Positions 41,491 to 51,141 of a DNA stretch of 64,000 bases are shown one piece after another. Every line of letters starts with the position of its first letter. Positions within the stretch are counted from its first letter, which is position 1. Source of the stretch: Staphylotrichum longicolle (lineage: Eukaryota; Ascomycota; Sordariomycetes; Sordariales; Chaetomiaceae); contig JAHCVI010000001.1 in NCBI GenBank assembly GCA_019096155.1, forward strand, positions 8,680,001 through 8,744,000. Direction: 5' to 3'. A program made the translations under genes and the position numbers. The notes beneath the pieces are model-generated. The model made no database searches, was not told the DNA's origin, and saw only the letters and a program-made list of their open reading frames with translations.

Positions 41491-41682
41491 TCACCGCCTG
41501 CTCACATAAACAGGCACGGCCGCTCTGGGGGGAGGCGGGCCGAATCTTGGGCCGGGGCGGCTTGCACGAGGCGGCGGGCCATGGTGGTGGTGGTGGACAA
41601 CGACGGGGCGACGCGCCGGCCGCACGGGAATGATCTCCTCGTGGTAGTAATGCCGGGAGTGGGGGACTGTTCCGAAGCACAT
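41491..41682 (-). CDS. Small His/Pro/Arg-rich protein, 63 aa
   Basis: ATG at 41682 opens MCFGTVPHSRHYYHEEIIPV, followed by ARRPVVVHHHHHG and a Pro/Arg-rich end PVYVSRR. Not assigned to a family. The MCFG start, tyrosine and glutamate pairs and His run look like short uncharacterised proteins of filamentous ascomycetes, but this is an impression, not a match. No intron is needed. The surrounding longer frames on both strands (41502-42062 minus, 41684-42307 plus) look random. Confidence 0.4.
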   Translation of the reverse strand: MCFGTVPHSRHYYHEEIIPVRPARRPVVVHHHHHGPPPRASRPGPRFGPPPPRAAVPVYVSRR

Positions 41683-42282
41683 TGTGATTGATGGTGATCT
41701 AGCTGCTGTTTTGCTTGATCTTCGTGGATTTGAGAGCGGGGTGCAGAGGTGTGTCCCTGAATGGTGCAGGGAGGTAGGTTTGTGGTGGGAGTTTGGTGGA
41801 CTGAGAGAAGTCGAGAATGCCAGGAAAGAGTGTCGAGAAAATAGACAAACCTCTTATGGTAAGGATCAGGAAGTTTATCTGGCCGAAGCTCCCCTGGCTC
41901 GGGATATATTACAGCAGCATCTCCGTATTCGATCTCCCTGGGTCCAAAAACAGGGACTCGTACCCTGGCCTCATCGCACAGCCGGCTCTGACGCACGCCA
42001 AACAAAGCGGGAGGACCCTGAGCATTGCAGGTCCATCCGCTACCTACCAATCCGTCCAGCAAACCTCACGCAAATGATGACGCTTGGCAGAGCTGGGAAG
42101 TCAAAGTCTCGAAGCACCAAAACGACGTCAGCATGCAGCTTGCAGCCATGGACTACCACCCAAGCCACCACCACCACCACCAACTCTCTTCATAACGTTA
42201 AACCAAATCCCAAGAAGGGACCACTCGGAAAAGTAATCCACACAGCAAGCAATAGTCTCCACCCACCAATCCACAAATCGCG
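41683..42282. other. Intergenic region between the small protein and tRNA-Val
   Basis: About 600 bp. A CCACCACCACCACCAA microsatellite lies near 42167-42182. I see no supported gene in this stretch. Confidence 0.5.
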
Positions 42283-42287
42283 AAAAA
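42283..42287 (-). terminator. Possible Pol III terminator (T5 in tRNA sense)
   Basis: The first run of five T residues downstream of the tRNA on its own strand, 44 nt past the 3' end. It would give a long trailer, so assignment is tentative. Confidence 0.35.
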
Positions 42288-42292
42288 GATCG

Positions 42293-42315
42293 CAACCCGG
42301 TGTTTAGCCGGGTTG
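42293..42315. repeat. Perfect 8-bp inverted repeat (hairpin) near tRNA-Val
   Basis: CAACCCGG at 42293-42300, a 7-nt loop TGTTTAG, then CCGGGTTG at 42308-42315 followed by TTTTT on the plus strand. Confidence 0.75.
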
Positions 42316-42330
42316 TTTTTGCATTCGGTT

Positions 42331-42404
42331 TGATTCGATCCAGGCTCGAACTGGAGACCTTCAGTGTGTTAGACTGACGTGATAACCAACTACACCATCG
42401 AACC
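42331..42404 (-). tRNA. trnV-AAC: tRNA-Val (anticodon AAC)
   Basis: Folds as a complete intronless cloverleaf on the minus strand. The acceptor stem is GGTTCGA with TCGAATC, and the D arm is GTG...CAC. The anticodon arm TCAGT-CTAACAC-ACTGA puts AAC at the anticodon, and the T arm is TCCAG-TTCGAGC-CTGGA. Internal Pol III promoters are visible: A box TGGTGTAGTTGG and B box AGTTCGAGCCT. The position 42331 A is the discriminator base. Confidence 0.96.
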
Positions 42405-42653
42405 GTGTGCTTGTTGAGATGCAGCGTCCCCGCTTCAGTTTATCACCACCGACAGAATCTACACCACACGACCATAACACGACAATTCTCAACACCAATC
42501 TTGAATCTCACAAGAAACAAACCATTCCGGTGTTTTTTTCCCTAACCAGGACGACACAAGAATACTTAGAGAGTACACACACAATAACAAGTACAGAGAA
42601 AAATCAACCCATCCATTTTATATTATCCCTACAGTCTCTCCACAGCCCCCGGT
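42405..42653. other. Spacer between tRNA-Val and ost1 3' end
   Basis: About 250 bp, AT-richer than the genes, with CACA-rich stretches. Presumably holds the ost1 3' UTR and the tRNA upstream flank. No gene seen. Confidence 0.55.
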
Positions 42654-44263
42654 CTATTTCTTCCTCGCATCAAACTTCAAGTCCAGATGCCCCACCGCCC
42701 AGGCGCTCACAAACACGGCAACGGCGCTGCCAAACACAATCAGCGGCTTGCGCAGCGTCGCGGCGAGCGGGTAGTCGTAGCTGACGACCAGCTCGCGGTC
42801 GCGGAGGTCGTCGACCAGGTTGCGCGCCTTGATGACGAGCGCCGTGCGGCCGAGCGTGTCGAGGAACGTCTTGTGGATCTCGACGCCGGCTTCGGTGATG
42901 GACTGGGTCGGGATCGTCGTGTGGAACTTGACGTTTCTGAGAGCGAGTTAGTGAATGGTTACTAGAGGGAGGTCCAGAGAATAAGGGGGTTCGTACTCAG
43001 CACCCTCTGGCAGGATAACCCGGACCTGCACCTGCTCGTACTCGACGCCCTCGGGCTGCTTGGGGCCCTCCAGGAACGGAACGTTGAGCAAACCCGCCCG
43101 TGGCGGTCTTCCTCAGAAAGTTCTTGGCGTCCGAGTTCCAGCCGATGGTGAAGGGGTACTTCCAGCCGCCAAACACGGATACCGCGGCTTGATCTCGAGC
43201 AGGGCCTCGCGCTTGTTGCTGCGGAAGCGCGACGTCGAGACGTTGCCGATCACGTCCGTGTAGTAGCGTCGGCGCTGCCCACGCGCAGGGGAACTTCATC
43301 TCCTTGAGCGCGAAGCTGTTGGGCTGGTAGTACTGCGCCTGCTGCCATTTGACGCGGTTGAAGAGCGACGACAGGTTGGCGCCGCGTGGTGCAGCGTGTA
43401 GCGCTCCTCAAACGCCACGTTGCCGCCCCAGTGGCTGACCTCGACGTCCCGCTCCAGGCGCGACACGTGCGTCACGGGCTTGTTGAACTCGAACCGCACG
43501 CTGACAGGCTGCGTCGCGCCCGCGGGCTTCTCGTCGAAGGGCCGTACGTGAGCTTGGAGCCCTGCTTCTGCGGAAACTCGGCCACCTCGCCGCTGCCCGG
43601 GAGCTTGGTGTAGTCGGGGATCGTGCTCGAGGGAAACTTGACTTCGGTCTTTTGCTTGGCGGTCGTGTAGGCCGAGGGGCAGTAGGCCGAGAAGCTGAAC
43701 TGGAGGAACTGCGGCTCCTCCTGCTTGATGGAGGCGGGGAGCGGCTTGTATGCCTTGAGGAGGTAGAAGCTGATGCCGAGGGTCTGCTGCGCGCCGGGCG
43801 CGAGGGGCTTGGGGAGCCGGATGCGGAGGTACTGGACGTCACTGTGGCCGGTCAGCCTGCTGGAGCCGGGGCAGTTATCGGCTTCCGTCTTCACCCACCT
43901 CTCCTGATCAAACTCGACGGCCTCGGCGACGAATGGCCCGGCGGTCGCGTCCTTGCGGTCCTTCACCTCGACCCCTCCGAGCCTCGACATCTGGTCGGCC
44001 GTAAAGGGCACAAAGTATTCATCGTGGGCGGCCTTGTCGATGTTCTCGACCAGCACGTTGATGTTCTCCTTGACGTAGTTCTTCTCGACCGAGATGACGT
44101 GGACGAGATTGGTGTTCTTGAAGACCTGGGGCGGCTTGAAGGTGGCCGGGAGGGTGGTGCTTGTGGAGCTGGAGCTGCTGCTGCTGCTCTTCCTGTCCGA
44201 GCCCGCTGCCGACGCCAGCGACAGCAGCGACAGGAAGGCGGAGAAGACTGCTGTCGTCTTCAT
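42654..44263 (-). CDS. ost1: Oligosaccharyltransferase subunit Ost1 (ribophorin I), frame disrupted
   Basis: Exons 42997..44263 and 42654..42936; about 518 aa after repair. Residues 1-20 are a signal peptide (MKTTAVFSAFLSLLSLASAA). Ribophorin I blocks follow: VFKNTNLVHVISVEKNYVKE, GPFVAEAVEFD, YLRIRLPKPL, RFEFNKPVTHVSRLERDVEV, HWGGNVAFEERYTLHH, FGGWKYPFTIGWNSDAKNFL. The splice gives ILPEGAENVKFHTTIP, and the C-terminal transmembrane helix is PLIVFGSAVAVFVSAWAVGHL. It is a luminal subunit of the ER N-glycosylation complex. Six frame changes fall between 43,545 and 43,085 (near 43,541, 43,382, 43,289, 43,266, 43,180 and 43,088): five single missing bases and one net loss of two. With these added the total is a whole number of codons. 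Confidence 0.92.
43085..43545 (-). other. Cluster of six frameshift sites in ost1
   Basis: The conserved protein passes through all three frames in under 500 bp while its amino-acid sequence stays well conserved, so the indels must be very recent or artefactual. Confidence 0.85.
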
Positions 44264-45651
44264 CGTGGAAAAGGAGACGGCGAGAGGCTCATGAACCCCG
44301 TGCGCCCGCCAATTGGAAAGATTTCAGGAGAAAGCGAGGGTCTGGACGATGATGCACCCTTCTTCGTCCGCTGCGAGACCATCACCGTGGCCTTCTGACA
44401 GCTGCCAGCCCCAAAAAGCTTACGTTGCCGAAAGACCCCTGTCAAACTGCCTGGGTGGGGATGAACTGCCGGCTGGCCAGCCTGCCATTGGCCAATGGAG
44501 CTGACAGCTGGAATTCCCAAGCGGTTTCTGAACGGTTAGGCACGGTCGCCATAGCAAAGTTGGTGAAAGCTTGGCCATGAATTGCCCACGAGTGCAACAG
44601 AAGAAGCTCTCAACTGCATTCACGCTGGATATCCTGCGTTTGCATTCTGCTTTTTTGCGGGTATATCGTGTTAGTTGTTTATCAAGTACGTGCCCATTTT
44701 GAAACGCCAATCACTAGCTCCCGGTCCCTCCTATTCCAATTGACAACCTGGAAGAACCCAAAACCTACATCTCCTCGGCCTCCCGCGCAATACCTTCACA
44801 TGGCTGAGATCTAGACAGGTCGGAGACAGCGAGATCCCTCCGATTATTAAGTTTTCACCACGCCGGTCTCCATATCTTTTGGGGGGTTTCTGACGACTGG
44901 TTAAGCCCCGGCGAATCATCCGAGCGGATTACGACCAGTCACTCCACTCAGAGGTGAGGTCTCTGGAGAATGTCTCAGCAGAGTCAGCTCATGGGGTGGG
45001 GTGCTGTTTTCCATGGGAAGGGCGCAAGAGTTTCGTTCCCCCTTTCAAGATATGGGTGAGTGGGCTTTGGTAATCTGAGGATGACCGACCTGAGCCCGTG
45101 TCATAGACAAAGGCTTTCCGCGTCTCTCCCTATGAACGACAAGTGCTTCCTCTAGTTTGGTGAGCATGAGTCCTTGGGCACCAGGTTTCGACCTCATGAA
45201 AGATCCTGCTGCATACAGCCTTACTGAGACGACTGTGGAGGCCTGAAGTGTGATGATTCAGCCCTCTTCCTGTCTGACTCAAACATATTACCAATCTAAA
45301 CTTTGGAGTTGAGCAACAGCAGCGAGCAGACAGAGCAGAGAGCAACAACAAGACCGCACCCAACCCTAACCCATCCAGAGTGATCAGGGTGGGGGCGGGG
45401 TAGCACAACTCCGACCCCGACTTCGTATCTTAGTGGAGAGAGAATCCCTGCCCCTCGTACTGTGCTGAGTGAGGGACCCTGGTCGAATTGACGACATTGT
45501 CTGAACTGTTCAGAGCGGTCTCGCTCAGCATTGCGAGAAGGTGCCTAAAGTGTGAGAAAGAGGCTGAGAAAAAGGCACAGCAGACAGAACGACACAACAC
45601 CACGTCAACAACACCATCATCACAAATCCCCAAAATATTGTCAAAGCAAAC
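44264..45651. promoter_or_regulatory. Divergent region ost1 / hexokinase
   Basis: 1.39 kb between two divergent starts. CCAAT-type sequences occur near ost1 (GGCCAATGG at about 44489). AACCCTAACCC lies at 45362-45372, 280 bp before the hexokinase ATG. No supported gene. Confidence 0.55.
45362..45372 (+). promoter_or_regulatory. Telomere-like motif upstream of hexokinase
   Basis: AACCCTAACCC, 11 nt shared with the motifs upstream of rtt10 and coq6, but here in the opposite orientation relative to the gene. Confidence 0.4.
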
Positions 45652-47999
45652 ATGGTCGGCCTCGGACCGAAGCCGCCCCCCTCTAGGAAGGGAACCGGTA
45701 AGTGCAAACCACTTCTTAGCTGCCTGAACAACCCCTCCCCTCCTGCCGAGTTGGTGTTCCATTGCAAACCGCATGGCCGTTGCTGCCGTTCAGAGCCATT
45801 GAGCGTGCAGGTGTCTCCTGCCTTTGCCTGCCTTTGCCTGCCTTTGCCTGCCTTTGCCTGCCTTTGCCCCCTAAGCAGACCATTCTGGGTTTCAAATCCT
45901 TCGTGTTCATCTCTCCGCCCCCAGGTCGCGTGCCACCGAGAAGCAAGCTGAGGCAACCTCGGAATCCACGGCCGTGTTCGACGAGAACCTGTATCGAAGC
46001 GCGCCTGTGACATCACCTGTCTTTGCAAGCTTTCTGGGGCCCCGTCCGATCTTCTTCTCCACCCCGTCCTTGGCATTATCCCTCCATCGGCGGCCCGATT
46101 GTTGTATTTCACAAGCCAGGCAAATCCAGGTACCGAAGCTGTCGGAATGGCAACGTCTGGAAAGCTGAGGACCCTGCGTTACCCCGACCCCAACCGATTC
46201 CGTCCTCTTTCCCAGAGGCGCTCTTACCACCATCACAACCACACCAACCTGTCCATCGGAGAGGGCAAGGCACGCTGTGCCCAGGGCCCCGTCTGAAACT
46301 AATCATGGCTGTAGGCTCGCTCGCCGATGCCCCCAAGGATCTCCTCAAGGAGATCAAGCAGCTCGAGGACCAGTTCACCATCGACAAGGCGAAGCTGAAG
46401 GAGATCACCAACCACTTTGTCAATGAGCTCACCAAAGGTGAGTCTAGAATGCTTGCATCGGCTGGTCGATTGACGTGGACTAACTGGTAGGTATGCAGGC
46501 CTGAGCGTGAAAGGGGGTAGTATCGTAAGTTGCGCGCGACCCCGGCCAGAATGGTGCTGGAGCACAGGGCGCACGCCGAGACTGACTCCGACGACAGCCC
46601 ATGAACCCGACGTGGGTCATGTCACAGCCCACCGGCTACGAGACGGGCAGCTATCTGGCCCTGGACATGGGCGGCACCAATCTGCGCGTCTGCCAAGTCA
46701 CCCTGACGGAGCAGAAATCCGAGTTTGATATTATCCAGTCGAAGTACCGCATGCCAGAGGAGCTGAAGACGGGCGACGCAGAGGAACTCTGGGAGTACAT
46801 TGCCGACTGCCTGCTGCAGTTCATCGAGACTCACCACGGCGACGTGGCCAAGCTGGACAAGCTCCCCCTCGGCTTCACCTTCTCGTACCCCGCCACCCAG
46901 AACTACATTGACGAGGGCATCCTGCAGCGCTGGACCAAGGGCTTCGACATTGCCGGCGTTGAGGGCCACAATGTCGTGCCCATGTTTGAAGCGGCCCTTG
47001 CTCGGAGGGTAAGTGAGAATGCTCGTGACCCTTGACTCTTTCATGAGCGTGTGCTAAGTAGCCCAGGGCGTCCCCATCAAGCTGAGCGCCTTGATCAACG
47101 ACACGACGGGCACCCTCGTTGCCTCGGCATATACCGACCCTAAGATGAAGATCGGTTGTATCTTTGGCACGGGCTGCAACGCCGCCTACATGGAGGACTG
47201 CGGGTCGATCCCCAAGCTCGCCCACCTTAACCTCCCGCCCGAGACGCCCATGGCCATCAACTGCGAATGGGGCGCCTTTGACAACGAAGGCAAAGTCCTC
47301 CCGCGGACTCCGTACGACATCGCCATCGACAAAGATTCGCCGCGCCCTGGCCAGCAGGCGTTCGAGAAGATGATTGCCGGTCTCTATCTCGGTGAGATCT
47401 TCCGCCTCATCATGGTCGATCTGCACGACAACCACGATGCCCACATCTTTGCCGGCCAGGACATTGCCAAGCTCCGGAAGCCGTACAGCTTGGATTCGTC
47501 GTTCCTCTCGGCCATCGAGGAGTATGTTACGACCCTATGGGTAGTGTGATACATCTCATCTGACGATTCTGCCAGGGACCCCTTCGAGAATCTCTCCGAG
47601 ACTCTCGATCTCTTCCAGACCAAGCTGAACATCAGCCCCAATCTTCCCGAGCTCGAGCTCATCCGCCGCACTGCCGAGCTGATCGGCACGCGCGCGGCTC
47701 GTCTGTCGGCGTGTGGCGTCGCTGCCATCAGCATCAAGAAGGGCTACACGACGTGCCACGTGGGCGCGGACGGCTCCGTCTTCAACAAGTACCCGCACTT
47801 CAAGGCCCGCGGGGCCGTGGCGCTCCGCGAGATCCTTGACTGGCCCGAGAAGACCGACCCTAAGGAGGAAGATCCGATCGAGGTGCTGGCGGCTGAGGAC
47901 GGCAGTGGTGTGGGCGCCGCGCTGATTGCTGCGCTGACGTTGCAGCGTGTTAAGGACGGCAACATGCACGGTATCCTCCACCCCGAGAACTTCAAATAG
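45652..47999 (+). CDS. hxk: Hexokinase
   Basis: CDS join(45652..45697,46315..46437,46499..46524,46598..47008,47067..47521,47576..47999), 494 aa. Exon 1 gives MVGLGPKPPPSRKGTG; later exons give DLLKEIKQLEDQFTIDKAKL, LDMGGTNLRVCQVTL (phosphate-binding), LGFTFSYPATQ (sugar-binding), LINDTTGTLVASAY (catalytic Asp), IFGTGCNAAYMED and HVGADGSVFNKYPHF. The enzyme phosphorylates glucose and fructose to hexose 6-phosphates. All splice sites are GT-AG and in phase, including a 26-nt exon 3. Intron 1 is 617 nt, very long for this window, and holds a 10-nt tandem repeat. An in-frame ATG at 46305, just before the exon 2 acceptor, would start MAVGSLADAPK on an alternative transcript. The coding frame is intact. 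Confidence 0.95.
45817..45868. repeat. 10-nt tandem repeat in hexokinase intron 1
   Basis: CCTTTGCCTG repeated nearly five times without mismatch, inside the 617-nt first intron. Pyrimidine-rich on the sense strand. Confidence 0.92.
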
Positions 48000-48375
48000 C
48001 CGCACCATCGAGTGCTTTTATGAGACCGACATGATTGCAAGGCGCATTGGAGGACACTGGCTTGGGATATACCGCGAGCATATCCGTGGGACTGGACTGC
48101 CAAGGGCACTTGGCCGGTTGCTCAGGCGTTTGGGCCGCTCAGACGAGTGGGTTGGTCACTGGCTCTCTGGCGGATATGGCGATTCTAGCCACCATCTTGA
48201 CAGCTAGGGCCATCATCTGGTTGATTGTAGTAAGATGCTATGCTAGTTGGCTGGCAATGCAATGCATGCAACTTTCAAAACCTTTTTTTATCGCTCCAGT
48301 CTGCACGGGTATTCTCTCTATGACATGACACGCCCAAGCCCCTCCCCCCTAGTCGTCCTTTTTCGTTTCCTCACT
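48000..48375. other. Convergent 3' region hexokinase / str2
   Basis: 376 bp between two stop codons. A T7 run sits near 48284. No gene, tRNA or repeat seen. Confidence 0.6.
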
Positions 48376-50316
48376 CTAGTTGGCGGTCTCCGCCTCCTCC
48401 TCCCTCCTTACCCGCTCCGCGACCTCCAGCGCTGCCCGGAACGTGTCCACCAGCTCCTCCTCGTCCTCAAGCCCCACGCTCACGCGCACCTGCTCCGGGT
48501 TGGCGCCGAACGTGCGCAGGTACGCGGCCGCGTCCGGCTCGGCGCCCCAGATGGCGTCGTTGAAGGGGAAGGCCAGCGTGTGGTGCGCGCCCAGGTGCGG
48601 GCCGTGGTACACGGACAGCGCGTCGTAGAAGGCGCGCGCCACGCGGAGGGTGGTGAACTCGATCGCGAGGAGGCAGCCGTAGCCCGGGGTGAAATCCGGG
48701 GTCGGGGGCAGCATGAGGGTGGTGTAGTTTTTGTGGGTGTTGGTGAAGGGGGGGTAGAGGACGGCTGTTATGGGGGATGATGACTGGGAGTTAGATTCTG
48801 AGGGGGAGGAGGAGGACGGGGAAGGGGAATAGGTGTGCAGGAAGGTGGCGAGGGTGAGGGCGTTGCGGTTGAGGATGGCGGAGCGCGCGTGGTAGGATTG
48901 GGAGTTGGCGAGGAGCTTGGCCGCGTCCGGGTGGAAGAGCTCGTTGTGGAAGGCTGTGGTGAGGGTGTGGTGGAGGGAGGCGTAGTGTGGGGAGTTGGGG
49001 GGCAGGACGATGGAGCCGCCCATTACCTAGCGGAGGGAAAAGGGGGGGTTAGTGGGGGGCGGGTTGGGATTGGGATGGGGAAGAGGAGGGGAGGGGGGGG
49101 GGGGGGGGGGCTTACGTTGGCGTAGCCGCTGAGGGACTTGGTGATGGAGGTGATGATTACGTCTGCGACGGGGGAGACGTCGATGTTGCAGAATGAGCCG
49201 ATCGTGTCGTCGATGACCACGGGGACGTCGTACTTGTCGGCCTAAGGGAGAAAATACTGGTCAGTATAACGCCAGACACGAGATAATAACAAGGGAGAAA
49301 CCACTCACCAGTTCCCTCAACCTCCTTAAATCCACGCTCACCAGGATGGGATTGCTCGGGAACTCGGCAAACACATACCCAACCCTCCTCCCGGCAACCT
49401 TCTCGCCCTCCAACCACGCCTCCAGCTCGTCCATCACCCCGCTCTCCCCATCGCACCGCCCAAAGTGCTTCATCCCGCCCTCGCCGCCCTCGATCAAGTG
49501 GTACGTATTGTGGAACACGCTCCCCAGCACCACCACCGTCCCGCCCTGCCGCGCCTCCACCAGCGCCTGATGCAGCCTGTATATCGCCGCCATCCCCGTC
49601 TGGTACAGCCACACGTCCCCGCCCCGACCTTCCCGCCCCCCGTTCCCACCAGCCCCGCAATCCGCTCCCTCAGCCCCTCGTGCGCCTCGCCCACGGGCAG
49701 GTACGTCGGCTCCGGCACGGCCCCCCCTGGCTCGTCACATCCCCGCTCCGTCCGCCTTCCACTCCACCACCTTGACCTCCCCCTTCTCCACAGCAGGCAG
49801 CAGCGCGGCCGCCAGCCGGCTGCTGATGCCCGTGCCGTAGTTCTGCCAGACGCCCACCGCGCCGGGGGCGCGGTCGGCCGGGTAGGCGACGGCGTACAGC
49901 CTGACGACCTCGCCGCGGCCCGCCGTGTCGCCGTCGGGCTCCGAGGGGAGCGGCAGCGCCAGCGGGATGTCGACGGCGCGGAAGAGCAGCTGGTCCGGCG
50001 GGATGCGGTGCTCGGGCTTGCGGCGCGGGGAGGCCGAGAAGGCCTGCGCCAGGGGGAGGGCGTCCGGGGAGGGGAAGAGGAGGAGGCCGTGGGTGGCGGG
50101 CAGGGCGAGGAGCGGGTGCAGGGCGGCGGCCAGCTGGCGCACCTCGCACCAGGGGCCGAAGCGCGGGTAGATGGAGGCCAGCCGGCCGAGGAGCTCCGGG
50201 TCGCCGCGGCGGAGGGCCTTGGCCGTGTCCCAGCCGGGGATGTGGAAGGTGATGTTGTGAGGGGCTTCGGGGGGCAGGGAGTGGCCCAGTTCGGTGGTGA
50301 TGACCTTGACGGGCAT
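48376..50316 (-). CDS. str2: Str2-type cystathionine gamma-synthase (PLP-dependent), frame disrupted
   Basis: Exons 49309..50316, 49116..49241 and 48376..49026; about 595 aa. The fungal Str2 N-terminus ELGHSLPPEAPHNITFHIPG...IYPRFGPW is present. The Cys/Met-metabolism PLP domain shows DVWLYQTGMAAIYRLHQALV, VFAEFPSNPILVSVDL, VVIDDTIGSFCNIDV and the PLP lysine in ITSITKSLSGYANV. It would condense an activated homoserine ester with cysteine to cystathionine in methionine synthesis (Neurospora met-7 role). Introns 49242-49308 and 49027-49115 are GT-AG, phase 0. Frame changes near 49,738 (net loss of two) and 49,626 (loss of one) must be repaired; together they restore codon count. A Ser-rich insert lies near 48,780-48,835. 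The promoter has three GTTGAAC repeats. Confidence 0.88.
49092..49110. repeat. Poly(G) run of about 18-19 nt in str2 intron 2
   Basis: On the gene strand this is a C run starting right after the GTAAG donor of intron 2 (49027-49115). It is the longest homopolymer in the window. Confidence 0.9.
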
Positions 50317-51141
50317 TTTTGGAGGTCTGTCGGTTTGGTGTTTCCAGGGTTGGGAGTCTTAAAGACTGATGTGTTTGGTCCGAGGCGGGATGAGTGGAAA
50401 GCAGCAAGCGATAGGACAGACAAAGAATTGGATCCCAACCCCAGCGGTTGAACGTTGAACGTTGAACTTGCCCAAAGTGAGCGCGAGTGGGTGAGTTGCT
50501 GAGTGAGTGAGTGAGCCACTGGGAGGAGTGAGTGACGAGTATAAAATACAGCCGATGTCGCATCTGGACCCCGAGCGGGCTTCGCCGGCTACAAGCGCCC
50601 CGGAGGGCTGGGTCGCCGAGTGGATCGGCCGGAATCACGACATCGCCCAGTGCCCCATCTGGGGATGGGGGCGTCTCCCCAGGCCGGGGCTGAAAGTCAG
50701 GCCAAACCGTGAGCCAAAACCGCCATCTCAGCTTTCATTGGACGGTTGCCCCTCGAAACTTCGTCTCACCTCTCATCGGACGGGAGAGGCGGAGCCAGCG
50801 CGCAGTGGAGTTCCCCGAGAGCCGTTCGTCTCCGTCGCCGACTTCCGGGCACTTTTCGGGGACTAATAAAACCAGAAGGAATACATACCCACTTGACGCC
50901 GTTGTTGTTACTGCAGCTATGATAATACATACAGTCTACCGGTTATGCAGATGAACCCTGAATCCCTCGCTCCGCATGCTTGAACGATGAACAACACAGT
51001 AACCCAAGAACAAAAAAGGGAAGAGCAAAACCACACGGGGCATGGACACACGCCCCGTCGCCCCCTTGCCTCATCCCAAGCCCTCAACTTCGCCACCCAC
51101 CCCATTAAGCCCCCCCAGCTCTACTCCCTCTTAATTATCAC
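50317..51141. promoter_or_regulatory. str2 upstream region / vtc4 3' side
   Basis: 825 bp. GTTGAAC repeated three times (50447-50467) and a GAGT tetranucleotide run (about 50502-50515) lie 130-200 bp before the str2 ATG. The rest holds no supported gene. Confidence 0.55.
50447..50467. repeat. GTTGAAC x3 tandem repeat in str2 promoter
   Basis: Three perfect copies in 21 nt, 131-151 bp upstream of the str2 ATG. Confidence 0.85.

Noticed and set aside
41502..42307. Frames of 186 (minus) and 207 (plus) codons near the tRNA
   Set aside because: Both look random in composition; only the short MCFG frame has protein-like character.
45817..45868. Regular repeat considered as a CRISPR-like array
   Set aside because: Units are 10 nt with no spacers; it is a simple tandem repeat in an intron.
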